Assembly: GCA_002403855.1 (NCBI GenBank)
Contig: DHIO01000012.1
Coordinates: 1 to 32,666, forward strand
DNA: 32,666 nucleotides
Direction of reading: 5' to 3'
From: Acidimicrobiia bacterium UBA4744
Lineage (GTDB): Bacteria; Actinomycetota; Acidimicrobiia; Spongiisociales; UBA4744
Shown: one piece after another, positions 24,410 to 32,511 of the stretch
Position numbering within the stretch: the first letter of the stretch is position 1
How the letters are laid out: the number at the start of each line of letters is the position of its first letter
Program-made: the position numbers and the translations under genes
The notes under the pieces: model-generated
Seen by the model: only the letters and a program-made list of their open reading frames with translations
Databases searched by the model: none
What the model was told of the DNA's origin: nothing

Positions 24410-26301
24410 GGTCCAGACCCCAGGGCTTCACGGGCGACCGACCGCAGCTGCCGGCCTTTGGCAGAGAAGACGAACCTCTTCCTGGCAAGGCTCTCGAGAG
24501 CGTCCCGGGCGTCGCGAGTGGGACGATCGCCCAGAACACGGATGATCCGTTCCTTTTCCTCGGTATCCAGGTTCGCCGACCACAGCGCGCCGATCAGCAG
24601 CGAATCGGCCTCACCGCTGCTCTTGACTCCAAGCATGGCGACGGCCGCCTGCCGGACGCTCTCGTGGGGATCTTGGAGGGCGTCGCCGAGGTAGACGATC
24701 GACCCACCCGTCAGGCTGCTGAGAGACCGCAGCGCTTCGACCCGGACCCGATGGTCCGGATGCTCGAGCAGACGATGCGCCGCCGGTTCACAGACTGCGT
24801 TGCCGGATCGGCCCAGCACGACTGCCAGATTCCGCACGACGAACCAGCGTTCGTCGTCGAGGCGTTCGATCACCCGACTGGGATCCCGGGCCGCCTCCTT
24901 GCCCAGCACATCCAGCAGTGTCCGGCGCCGAGCCCGGTCTTCCTCCACCGCCATCATGTCGATGAGGTCATCCACATGGCTGGGAGCGAGCTTGGTGAGA
25001 AGTCGTCCTGCCGGATCGGCGTCATCGTCGTCGGCGAGCTTGGCGACCAAGGCTTCCAGCACATCGGGGGCGCCGGCCGCCGAGATCGCCTCTTCCACCT
25101 CCGGGGCGCGATCGGGCGGATAGGTCGGATGATCCGTGGCTGCTCGAAACCAGAGTTCGGCCCGCCGGAATCGCCCTCGGCGGATACTGGCGCTGATCTT
25201 CCCCGTCAGTACCCGCATGAGTCGACGGAATCGATCGTCGCGCTCCTCGACGGCGAGCAGTCCCCGGAACGTGTCCAGCGTCTCGTAGAAGAATCTCTTC
25301 GAGTCGGGGGACTGGCTTCTGAGCGACGCGAAAGCCTGTTGTTGGGGCAACCGTCCTTCGAGATCGGAAAGACGGTCGTGGACCCGGGTCGCCACCAATT
25401 CTCGAGCCGAACGAACCGGCTCGGGAGATTCGAGGAAGCCCAACAACTCCTCGGGCCGCTGGTCCGTCTGATCGGTGGCGATTCTCGCATAGTCGAGCAA
25501 CAACGAGAACCCTCGCGAGTCGAGTTGGGGAGCGAGGATGGCCAACTCGTTGCCTGCAAATTGATCGAGGAAGACTCTATCAACCGGATCCTCCTGCCCG
25601 GTCAGGAATCCACCGAGAACGGCCACCTGTGAACTCTCGTCGAAGAAGAAGAAGGCGTCGACGAACGCCGTGACGACCATCTCCCGTCCGGCAACATCGT
25701 TCTCATCGACGCTGAGCACCACGTCCCGATATCGATTGTGGAAGATCTCGCCGAGCCTCTCCTGGTCCCCTCCGGCTTCGTCGAGCAGAGCTTTGGCGAA
25801 TTGCTCCGGGTCGGATCCTGCGGTGATGACTTCCCGGACACTGGTGTCGCGCTCGATCGCCTCCAGGGGCTCGTCCTGCACGCTCAGGAGGGATCTGGTC
25901 ACCACGGTGAAACAGGAGACACCCTCTTTAGGCAGAATTGCACCGACCCCGCCGGAGTCGCGCAAATCCTCTTCGTCGCGGGCTATGACACCGAGGAAAG
26001 TCACGATGTCCACGTCTGATGGCGCCCCGGAGATGGCCAGCAACTCGACGTTGTGAACAAAGCATTGCTTCACAAGCCGTTCGGCGGCCTCCCGGTCGAC
26101 CGGGACTTCCTCGCCTTCGAACAGGAAGCCGCTGGGTCCGATCTCGAGCGCCAATTCGTCATCCCCGATCGCCTTGCGCAAGGATTCGGCTACCCGCTGG
26201 AATGCGCCTTGCGAGGCTGGATCCGGGTAGAGGTTGTAGACCGTCCAAGCTGCGGACAATCCTTCGACCACCGCAGAAGCGCGCGAGAGGTCGGTGGTCA
26301 T
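24406..26301 (-). CDS. HEAT-repeat protein sharing an N-terminal module with the HD-GYP neighbour
   Basis: This 631-residue, probably cytosolic protein has no signal peptide or membrane helix. Residues 1-115 (LYP at 24-26, GFLFEGEEVP at 58-67, DIVTFLGVIA at 98-107) resemble the start of the HD-GYP protein at the same positions. A middle helical region (about 140-380) is unassigned. From about 390 on, helical HEAT repeats are clear, for example RWFVVRNLAVVLGRSG, HRVRVEALRSLSSL and ESVRQAAVAMLGV. HEAT repeats usually scaffold protein contacts, so it may bridge the regulator and the phosphodiesterase. Its ATG overlaps the response regulator stop, and its stop overlaps the HD-GYP start. Confidence 0.85.
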   Translation of the reverse strand: MTTDLSRASAVVEGLSAAWTVYNLYPDPASQGAFQRVAESLRKAIGDDELALEIGPSGFLFEGEEVPVDREAAERLVKQCFVHNVELLAISGAPSDVDIVTFLGVIARDEEDLRDSGGVGAILPKEGVSCFTVVTRSLLSVQDEPLEAIERDTSVREVITAGSDPEQFAKALLDEAGGDQERLGEIFHNRYRDVVLSVDENDVAGREMVVTAFVDAFFFFDESSQVAVLGGFLTGQEDPVDRVFLDQFAGNELAILAPQLDSRGFSLLLDYARIATDQTDQRPEELLGFLESPEPVRSARELVATRVHDRLSDLEGRLPQQQAFASLRSQSPDSKRFFYETLDTFRGLLAVEERDDRFRRLMRVLTGKISASIRRGRFRRAELWFRAATDHPTYPPDRAPEVEEAISAAGAPDVLEALVAKLADDDDADPAGRLLTKLAPSHVDDLIDMMAVEEDRARRRTLLDVLGKEAARDPSRVIERLDDERWFVVRNLAVVLGRSGNAVCEPAAHRLLEHPDHRVRVEALRSLSSLTGGSIVYLGDALQDPHESVRQAAVAMLGVKSSGEADSLLIGALWSANLDTEEKERIIRVLGDRPTRDARDALESLARKRFVFSAKGRQLRSVAREALGSGP

Positions 26302-26951
26302 CCGTCGATGTTGATGAGTTCTTCTCGAAGCGCGTACATGACAGCCTCGTTTCGAGAGTGCAGCCCGAGTTTGTCGAGAATGTTCCTGACGTGATTCTTC
26401 ACGGTGTTCTCGGAGATGAAGAGCTGTTCGCCGATTTCCCGGCTGGTCCGTCCGTCGGCGATGAGTTGGATCACCTCCACCTCTCGGCCGGTCAAGGTTG
26501 GTTTCCGCCCGACCACCACATCACGGTGTTTGAGCAACTGGGCAACGGTGTCGAACAGTTTGCCGCCCATCATCGGCGACACAACGGCACCTCCGTTGAT
26601 CACCCACTCCATAGACTCGACCAACTCCGGAAACGGGGTCGACTTGACAATGTACCCGCGAGCGCCCGCCTTGATGGCAGCCAGGAGATCCTCTTCCGAC
26701 TCGCTCGACGTCAGGAGCACCACCTTCGACACAGGCGAGGCGCCGATGATCTTGTCAACGACCTCGACGCCGGACATACCCGGCATCAAAACGTCGAGGA
26801 CCACCAGGTCGGGTTTCAGCTCCTTGCTCAGCATCACCGCGGCCATCGCGTCTTCGGCCTGGCCGACCACATCGAAGCCGGCATTCTCGAAGGCGGCAGA
26901 AAGGCCGGCCTTGAAGAGCGGGGCGTCATCAACGACGAGGACTGTTGTCAT
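26298..26951 (-). CDS. NarL/FixJ (LuxR-type) response regulator
   Basis: This 217-residue two-component regulator has a receiver domain (1-120) with acidic pocket Asp8-Asp9, phospho-acceptor Asp53 (VVLDVLMPG), Thr81 and Lys103. A LuxR-type helix-turn-helix (about 152-212; LTGREVEVIQLIADGRTSREIG, split at a conserved helix turn) follows. All phosphorylation residues are present. No histidine kinase gene is visible in the window, so its kinase is unlinked or it is controlled otherwise. The ATG overlaps the hpf stop as ATGA and its own stop overlaps the HEAT gene start. Confidence 0.94.
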   Translation of the reverse strand: MTTVLVVDDAPLFKAGLSAAFENAGFDVVGQAEDAMAAVMLSKELKPDLVVLDVLMPGMSGVEVVDKIIGASPVSKVVLLTSSESEEDLLAAIKAGARGYIVKSTPFPELVESMEWVINGGAVVSPMMGGKLFDTVAQLLKHRDVVVGRKPTLTGREVEVIQLIADGRTSREIGEQLFISENTVKNHVRNILDKLGLHSRNEAVMYALREELINIDG

Positions 26952-27499
26952 GCGGGTTCAATCAGGCCGTAGGCCCCGTCGCGACGCCGGTAGAGCACAC
27001 TCGGCTGATCCGAGTCGGCACTCTGGAAAAAGAAGAAGTCGTGCCCCAGTGTTTCCATTTGCAGGGCGGCCTCCTCGGGCGTCATGGGTTTCATCACGAA
27101 TTGCTTCACCTTGACGATCTCGAGCGCGTCGGGCTCAGAGGAATCTTCGACCATTTGGGCTTGCTGATTGAGATGTTTGTTCTCCGCGCGGCGCGCCCGG
27201 GTAATGAGGCGCCCTTTGAGCTTCTTGATCTGCTGGCTGAACCGCTCGGCCGTCGTATCGAGGGCGGCTTCGGCCGTGGCGGCCGCTCCCGCCACGCGAA
27301 CCACGTTCCCGGCCGCAGATGCGGTGATCTCAACTCGAAAGCGTTCGTCGGCAATCCGAGGGTTGCGTTCCTCGGTAACCTCAACGTCGGCCGAATTGAC
27401 TCCATCGAAGAACTTGGCGGCACGGGCGATCTTGCTCTCTGCCGCTTCCCGGAACCGGTTGTCGATCTGGAAGTTCCGGCCGTGCATTTTGACGTCCAA
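26948..27499 (-). CDS. hpf: Ribosome hibernation promoting factor, long form
   Basis: Long HPF dimerises idle 70S ribosomes into 100S particles. The 183-residue protein has the N-terminal S30AE domain (about 1-105) and the C-terminal dimerisation domain (about 125-183; VKQFVMKPMTPEEAALQM, GHDFFFF, YRRRDGAYGLIEP). The start is a TTG at 27499, chosen because AGGAGG lies 6 bases upstream. The first ATG (27487) would be 18 bases away, and a GTG at 27523 has no ribosome site. The stop overlaps the response regulator start, so the two are translationally coupled. Confidence 0.93.
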   Translation of the reverse strand: MDVKMHGRNFQIDNRFREAAESKIARAAKFFDGVNSADVEVTEERNPRIADERFRVEITASAAGNVVRVAGAAATAEAALDTTAERFSQQIKKLKGRLITRARRAENKHLNQQAQMVEDSSEPDALEIVKVKQFVMKPMTPEEAALQMETLGHDFFFFQSADSDQPSVLYRRRDGAYGLIEPA

Positions 27500-27599
27500 C
27501 GTCAACCTCCTGAATTGGGGCACTCACGGGCGCGCTCACCCGGAGAGGGCGGGTCGTAGGAGCCGCTGAATCGGCTTCGCCTCGCCTCTTCAAATCGGA

Positions 27600-28163
27600 T
27601 CACATAGCAACTCTACCTGCAGAAGTTGCCGTCACACCGTAGATCGCGGATTCCCCGGCCGCCTGCCGGGCCGAGCGCAGCGTCGTTCCGGTGGTGAGCA
27701 CGTCGTCCACAAGAAGAAGTGGACCGGGTGGGGCAGGCCGGGAACCAAACACGGTCGGCCTTCGCATCTCTCGACGTACCCCTGCCCGGACCGGGGCCCA
27801 CAACGGAGGTTTCACGACGGGTGCCATTCCGTAGCCGGTCAAGGTCGCCAAAGCCGTTGCCAGTTCCCAACCAGCATCCACTCCGTATTTCCACGTCCGG
27901 AGCCGTGCTCGCCGGACCGGGACGAGGGTTCCCCGCATGCCGTCCATCGCCTCTGCCATACCCTCCGCGAGAAGGGCGGCGGCCCGGCGGATCCCTTGAT
28001 ACTTCAATCGATGCACCAGCACCCGGGCGGGACCGGTATGCACGAATCCGGATGCCACCAGCAAACCCCCGGCGATGCGCCTCAGTTCGGCAGGAATCAA
28101 GCCATCGCGACATCTGTCGCAGAGGGATCCGCGTGCGGATCGTGAGCAAACCAAGCACATCAT
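27600..28163 (-). CDS. comF: ComF-family phosphoribosyltransferase-like protein
   Basis: ComF proteins support DNA uptake or recombination in competent bacteria; the role in actinobacteria is not settled. The 187-residue protein has an N-terminal zinc finger (CLVCSRSARGSLCDRC), then a phosphoribosyltransferase fold with the PRPP-binding motif LLLVDDVLTTGTT. The start is set at the ATG pair at 28163, next to the zinc finger, with GGTGA just upstream. An open frame extends to 28211 but would intrude into the divergent promoter region. It lies 100 bases upstream of hpf. Confidence 0.88.
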   Translation of the reverse strand: MMCLVCSRSARGSLCDRCRDGLIPAELRRIAGGLLVASGFVHTGPARVLVHRLKYQGIRRAAALLAEGMAEAMDGMRGTLVPVRRARLRTWKYGVDAGWELATALATLTGYGMAPVVKPPLWAPVRAGVRREMRRPTVFGSRPAPPGPLLLVDDVLTTGTTLRSARQAAGESAIYGVTATSAGRVAM

Positions 28164-28198
28164 GAGATCACCGTAGGAGTCCCCACCGACAGATTCTC

Positions 28199-28227
28199 GT
28201 GACATGACCACTTAGAGTGGCTAAATT
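28199..28227 (+). promoter_or_regulatory. Likely promoter of the FtsH-like gene with a spacer palindrome
   Basis: GTGACA (28199-28204) and TAAATT (28222-28227) are separated by 17 bases. The spacer contains the palindrome CCACT-TAG-AGTGG (28208-28220), well placed for a repressor. GGGAGG followed by CAGAT precedes the GTG start at 28258. Confidence 0.5.
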
Positions 28228-28257
28228 GGGGAGAGGCGCTCACGCTGGGAGGCAGAT

Positions 28258-30063
28258 GTGATCGGAACCGTCGAAGTCAACCGGGAACGGCAGAGGTTGC
28301 GCCGGTTGCGAAAACTGGCCGTCGTCCTCGCCATTGTCTGCGTCTGGATGTGGTGGCGCATCGCCAACGGCCAAACGCCCTGGCCCACATTCCCTCGGAT
28401 CTCCGACGAGGCCCTGTTCTGGCTGCCGGGTATCATCATCATCGCCCTTCTGGCGACGGTCCTGATCCTCCCGATGTTGGGCAACTCGCGCTCACCCCAT
28501 GTGATCTACCGCGCCGAACAGATCAACATCAACTTCTCCGACGTCAAGGGGTTGGGTCGAGTTCTCGACGAGGTGAGCCACACCCTGCGAGTGCTCCTCG
28601 ATCATGAAACACTCAGAACGCAGATGGGCGGTTCGCCGCGCCGGGGAGTCCTCTTCGAGGGCCCGCCGGGCACCGGGAAAACCCACGTCGCCAAAGCGAT
28701 GGCCAAGGAGGCCGGCGTACCGTTCCTCTTCGTCTCGGCCACCGCCTTCCAAAGCATGTGGTTCGGGATGACGGCGCGCAAGATCCGGTCCTTCTTCCGG
28801 GCACTCCGCAAAGCCGCCCGCCATGAGGGTGGGGCCATCGGCTTCATCGAAGAGATCGACGCCATCGGGTTGAGCCGCTCGCGCGGCAATGCCATGTCGA
28901 CAGCGAAAACGGTCGATCGGGCAATGAGTAGCGACACCGGCGGCATGGTCAACGAACTCCTCATCCAGATGCAGAGCTTTGACGAGCCGACCACGAGGAT
29001 GCGGCTGGCCGGCTGGTTCAAAGATCTCATCAATCGGTTCCTGCCCGAGCATCTACACCTGGTGAAGCAACCGGCTCCCTACGCCAACATCCTCTTGATC
29101 GGGGCAACCAACCGAGCGGATGCACTCGATGCGGCACTGCTCCGCCCGGGCCGGTTCGATCGTGTGTTGCACTTCGCGCTACCGGGTCTTTCCGGACGGC
29201 GTCGGCTGATCGACTACTTCCTGGAGAGCAAGGCCCACGCACCCGAACTGGAGACGGAGCAAGTCAGAGAAGAGCTGGCTTCGGCCACTCTTGGGTATTC
29301 CCCTGCGTCACTGGAGCGACTCTTCGACGAGGCGCTGCTACTCGCCCTCCGCGAGGAGCGGACCACGCTTTCCCTCCAAGACGTGCACACCGCCCGGCTC
29401 GAGATCGAGGTCGGTTTGCCCGAACCGATCGACTACCCGGCCGACGAAATGCAGACTATTGCCGTGCACGAGGCCGGTCACGCCACGATGGCCCATCTGG
29501 TCGGTAAGGGCAGACGTCTCGAAATGCTGTCGATCATCAAGCGCAGGGATGCCCTTGGGTTTCTTGCCCATCGCCTCATCGACGAACGTCATACTCAACG
29601 GGGGAGCGAACTCGTCGCCCTGATCCAGATATCGCTCGGCGGGATGGTCGCCGAGGAGCTCTTCTTCGGGGAGTCGGGGACGGGACCTGCCGGTGATCTG
29701 TCGTCCGCAACGCAGGTAGCGGCGGAGATGGCGGGATCCCTGGGACTGGGAGGCTCGTTGGTGTCGTTCCGCGCTCTTGATGACGGTCCGCTCGGCGGCA
29801 ATCTGGTCGCCAAAGTCCTCGCCGACCCACAAGGAAGGACGGCAGTCGAGAAGATCCTCTCCGAGAACAAGGGTGAAGTAGGCCGGCTCCTCGCCGCGAA
29901 CCGTCATATTGTCGAAGCCTTGCGCGACGCGCTGCTGACCCGGCACGAGCTGATCGGTGACGAGATAGTCGACGTGATCCGGGAGGCGGAAGCCGTCCAG
30001 CCCGCCGGTGAAGCGGTGAGGATCGTCGACCTCACCGCCGACGGCCCGCTCCGAAACCGGTAG
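28258..30063 (+). CDS. FtsH-like AAA+ ATPase / M41 metallopeptidase, divergent
   Basis: This 601-residue membrane protease has two N-terminal transmembrane helices (about 20-37 and 54-75), an AAA+ domain (about 90-385) and an M41 peptidase domain (about 395-590). Walker A is GPPGTGKT (135-142). The Walker B segment reads IGFIEEID, with Glu198 where FtsH normally has Asp. The pore loop is MWFG. About 30 extra residues (about 243-275) precede ILLIGATNRADALD. The zinc site is HEAGH (404-408) with Asp480 as third ligand. It differs enough from canonical FtsH to be a paralog. The start is a GTG at 28258 with GGGAGG 5 bases upstream. It stands alone, divergent from comF. Confidence 0.9.
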   Translation: MIGTVEVNRERQRLRRLRKLAVVLAIVCVWMWWRIANGQTPWPTFPRISDEALFWLPGIIIIALLATVLILPMLGNSRSPHVIYRAEQININFSDVKGLGRVLDEVSHTLRVLLDHETLRTQMGGSPRRGVLFEGPPGTGKTHVAKAMAKEAGVPFLFVSATAFQSMWFGMTARKIRSFFRALRKAARHEGGAIGFIEEIDAIGLSRSRGNAMSTAKTVDRAMSSDTGGMVNELLIQMQSFDEPTTRMRLAGWFKDLINRFLPEHLHLVKQPAPYANILLIGATNRADALDAALLRPGRFDRVLHFALPGLSGRRRLIDYFLESKAHAPELETEQVREELASATLGYSPASLERLFDEALLLALREERTTLSLQDVHTARLEIEVGLPEPIDYPADEMQTIAVHEAGHATMAHLVGKGRRLEMLSIIKRRDALGFLAHRLIDERHTQRGSELVALIQISLGGMVAEELFFGESGTGPAGDLSSATQVAAEMAGSLGLGGSLVSFRALDDGPLGGNLVAKVLADPQGRTAVEKILSENKGEVGRLLAANRHIVEALRDALLTRHELIGDEIVDVIREAEAVQPAGEAVRIVDLTADGPLRNR

Positions 30064-30104
30064 GCGGTCACACTCGCCAACCCGGGGCAACTGCGACCTT
30101 CTCT

Positions 30105-31352
30105 CTACGTTCCCTCGTGCCAGGTGGCCAGGTAGTCCTCTTGCTCAGGCGTCAGCGTTTCCAGACCGCACCCGAGGTGGTCGAGCTTGATTCTGGCCAC
30201 CTCATGATCGAGGTCCTCAGGAAGCGTGTAGACGCCCGGAGCCAGGCTCCCGGCCCGGTCGACCAACCACTCGGCCGCCAGGGCCTGATCCGAGAAGGAC
30301 ATGTCCATGACGTCCGCCGGGTGACCTTCGGCGGCGCTCAGGTTGACCAAACGGCCTTCGGCGGCGACCAGCAGTCTCCGTCCGTCTCCCAGCGCGTACT
30401 CCTCCAGATTCTCCCGAACGGGTCGGCGCGTCACCGCCCGATCCGCCAGGGTCGGAAGATCGATTTCGACGTCGAAGTGGCCGGCGTTGGCCAGGATCGC
30501 CCCATCCTTCATCCGCTCGAAGTGCCGTCCCCGAAGAACATGTTTGTTGCCCGTCACCGTCACGAACACATCCCCAACGGCAGCAGCGTCGTCGGCGGTG
30601 AGCACCCGGTAGCCGTCCATCGCCGCCTCCAAGGCGCGTACCGGGTCGACTTCCACCACGACCACCTTGGCGCCGAGCCCATGGGCGCGGTCGGCCACCC
30701 CCCGCCCGCAATCCCCGTACCCGACGACCACCACGGTCGACCCGGCAATGAGGACATTGGAAGCCCTGAGGATGCCGTCCATCGATGATTGCCCGGTGCC
30801 GTAGCGATTGTCGAAGAGGTGCTTGGTGGCACTGTCGTTGACGGCCACCACCGGCAACCGCAGGGTCCCATCGGCGGCCATGGCGCGCAGACGGATAACG
30901 CCCGTAGTCGTTTCCTCGGTCGAGCCAATCGGCCGCAGATCGGTGCGCTCAGTGTGAAGCACGGTCACGAGATCAGCTCCGTCGTCCATCGTGATATCCG
31001 GCTCCCTATCGAGCACTGAGTGGATGTGGCCGTAGTAGCGGTTGTTGTCCTCCCCCCTGACGGCGAAGACGGGAATTCCCACATCAACCAGGGCTGCGGC
31101 TACGTCGTCCTGGGTAGAAAGAGGGTTGGAAGCACACAAGAAGGTCTGTGCTCCGCCGTCCCGCAGTGTCAGCATGAGATTGGCCGTCTCGGCGGTCACG
31201 TGAAGGCAGGCCGCCACTCGCCGCCCGGCCAGCGGCTGTTCCGCCCGGAACCGCTCGCGAATCGTCCCCAGCACGGGCATGCGCCGCCCCGCCCAAGCCA
31301 CCCGACGGGCCCCCAGCTCGGCCTGCCCAGGATCTGCGATGTCGAACTCCAT
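30105..31352 (-). CDS. sahH: Adenosylhomocysteinase
   Basis: This NAD-dependent enzyme splits S-adenosylhomocysteine into adenosine and homocysteine, clearing the inhibitor left by SAM methyltransferases. The 415-residue protein is the short form without the loop found in many bacterial enzymes. Visible sites are HVTAET (51-56), Asp123-Asp124, Glu147, Lys177 and Asp181 (TKHLFDNRYGTG), and the Rossmann loop GYGDCGRG (211-218). The start is the ATG at 31352 with GAGGAG upstream, two bases after the PGI/PMI stop. Longer upstream frames are shadows. It converges with the FtsH-like gene. Confidence 0.96.
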   Translation of the reverse strand: MEFDIADPGQAELGARRVAWAGRRMPVLGTIRERFRAEQPLAGRRVAACLHVTAETANLMLTLRDGGAQTFLCASNPLSTQDDVAAALVDVGIPVFAVRGEDNNRYYGHIHSVLDREPDITMDDGADLVTVLHTERTDLRPIGSTEETTTGVIRLRAMAADGTLRLPVVAVNDSATKHLFDNRYGTGQSSMDGILRASNVLIAGSTVVVVGYGDCGRGVADRAHGLGAKVVVVEVDPVRALEAAMDGYRVLTADDAAAVGDVFVTVTGNKHVLRGRHFERMKDGAILANAGHFDVEIDLPTLADRAVTRRPVRENLEEYALGDGRRLLVAAEGRLVNLSAAEGHPADVMDMSFSDQALAAEWLVDRAGSLAPGVYTLPEDLDHEVARIKLDHLGCGLETLTPEQEDYLATWHEGT

Positions 31353-31354
31353 GA

Positions 31355-32353
31355 TCACTCCTCGTTGAGTAGGACCTTCAGCTGGTCGATGACGTCGACC
31401 GGGACCGCGTCGATTCCTTCCTGCTCGGCCAAATAGACCGAGAGGATGTCTCCGATGAGGGCCAGGCCGGCCATACGGGCAACCCGCGAGGTGCCCTGTG
31501 ACCACACCTCCCCGATCAGCGGCACACTTCCCGAAATCAAATCGGCGGTGAGCCCGAAACGGCGCTGCACCCGGGGATGTTCATCGCGGTCCCGAAGCAG
31601 GATGATGCCCATGGCTCGCCGGGTGAGGGATTCCAGACCGGGCCAGCCCTCGATCTCATTGTGGTCGAGTTCCGGCAGCACCGACCAGAAGGCCGGCCTT
31701 TTGCTGTTCTCGTTGATCTGGGTCTTCCAACGCACTGCTACCGCTGCCGTCAGACCGCTCGAGCCGTAGATGAGGGAGATGCGGCCGGCCAGGCCGTCCG
31801 CCAGGTCCAATGCCAGATGTGCGGCGGGTCCGGACGGTCCGTTCCCCCACAGCTCGGCAACCACCGAAGAAGCCTCGCCGAGGGCCTCGACCTGGTCTCC
31901 CGCGGCGCCCGCCGACTCCAGCAGGCGTAGCACACTGCCGGTCAGGTATCCGAGTGCCGCCCGGGGCTGCAGACCCGCCGGGACCCGGACGATCGGAAGG
32001 CTTCGCTGGTCGGCCAGGTCGCCGAGGACGCCACCGCCGGCGACGACGGCAACCGGCAAGCCGAGTGCCAGGGCCTCGTCTACCGCGGCCCGGGTCTCCT
32101 CCGTATTCCCCGAGTAGGAAACCGCAATGACGAGAGGGCGTAGACTCCCGGCCCAACCGGGAAGTGAGTATCCCTTGTTGACCGCGACCAACGCCGTGGG
32201 AACTGCGGCGGCCGCTAGGTCTCCCGACACGGCAGAGCCTCCCATCCCGCACACGAGCGCGGATGAGGTCGGTGGCACCGAGGGCGGTTCGAGATCCGCC
32301 GCCCACCGGTACTGATTCGGCAGCCCGGCCAGCATCTCCCACATCGAGTTCAT
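31355..32353 (-). CDS. Bifunctional phosphoglucose/phosphomannose isomerase
   Basis: This SIS-domain enzyme interconverts fructose-6-phosphate with glucose-6- and mannose-6-phosphate. The 332-residue protein has SIS motifs CGMGGSAVSGD (35-45) and SYSGNTEET (about 99-107), and active-site segments ENSKRPAFW and ELDHNEIEGW. Together with the adjacent phosphomannomutase it would supply mannose-1-phosphate for GDP-mannose. The ATG overlaps the Trm112-like gene stop as ATGA. Confidence 0.92.
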   Translation of the reverse strand: MNSMWEMLAGLPNQYRWAADLEPPSVPPTSSALVCGMGGSAVSGDLAAAAVPTALVAVNKGYSLPGWAGSLRPLVIAVSYSGNTEETRAAVDEALALGLPVAVVAGGGVLGDLADQRSLPIVRVPAGLQPRAALGYLTGSVLRLLESAGAAGDQVEALGEASSVVAELWGNGPSGPAAHLALDLADGLAGRISLIYGSSGLTAAVAVRWKTQINENSKRPAFWSVLPELDHNEIEGWPGLESLTRRAMGIILLRDRDEHPRVQRRFGLTADLISGSVPLIGEVWSQGTSRVARMAGLALIGDILSVYLAEQEGIDAVPVDVIDQLKVLLNEE

Positions 32354-32511
32354 TCGGGCTTGGTCGCTTCTTCGATCAGCATGATCGGGATACCGTCACG
32401 CACCGGATACCGCAGCCCGCACCGGGTGCAGACCAGTTCGGGATCCTCCTCGCCCACTTCACCCTTGCAGGAGGGGCACACGAGGATTTCCATCAATTCG
32501 TCGGGAATCAC
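32350..32511 (-). CDS. Trm112-like zinc-binding protein (UPF0434 type)
   Basis: This 53-residue protein has two CxxC pairs, CPSC and CTRC, and the family ending YPVRDGIPIML. Trm112 proteins activate methyltransferases in eukaryotes and archaea; bacterial members are less well understood. The GTG start overlaps the manB stop as GTGA, and its stop overlaps the PGI/PMI start. Lying two genes before sahH makes a link to methylation chemistry attractive but unproven. Confidence 0.88.
   Translation of the reverse strand: MIPDELMEILVCPSCKGEVGEEDPELVCTRCGLRYPVRDGIPIMLIEEATKPE

Noticed and set aside
29338..30090. Minus-strand open frame of 250 codons
   Set aside because: It is antisense to the peptidase domain of the FtsH-like protein.
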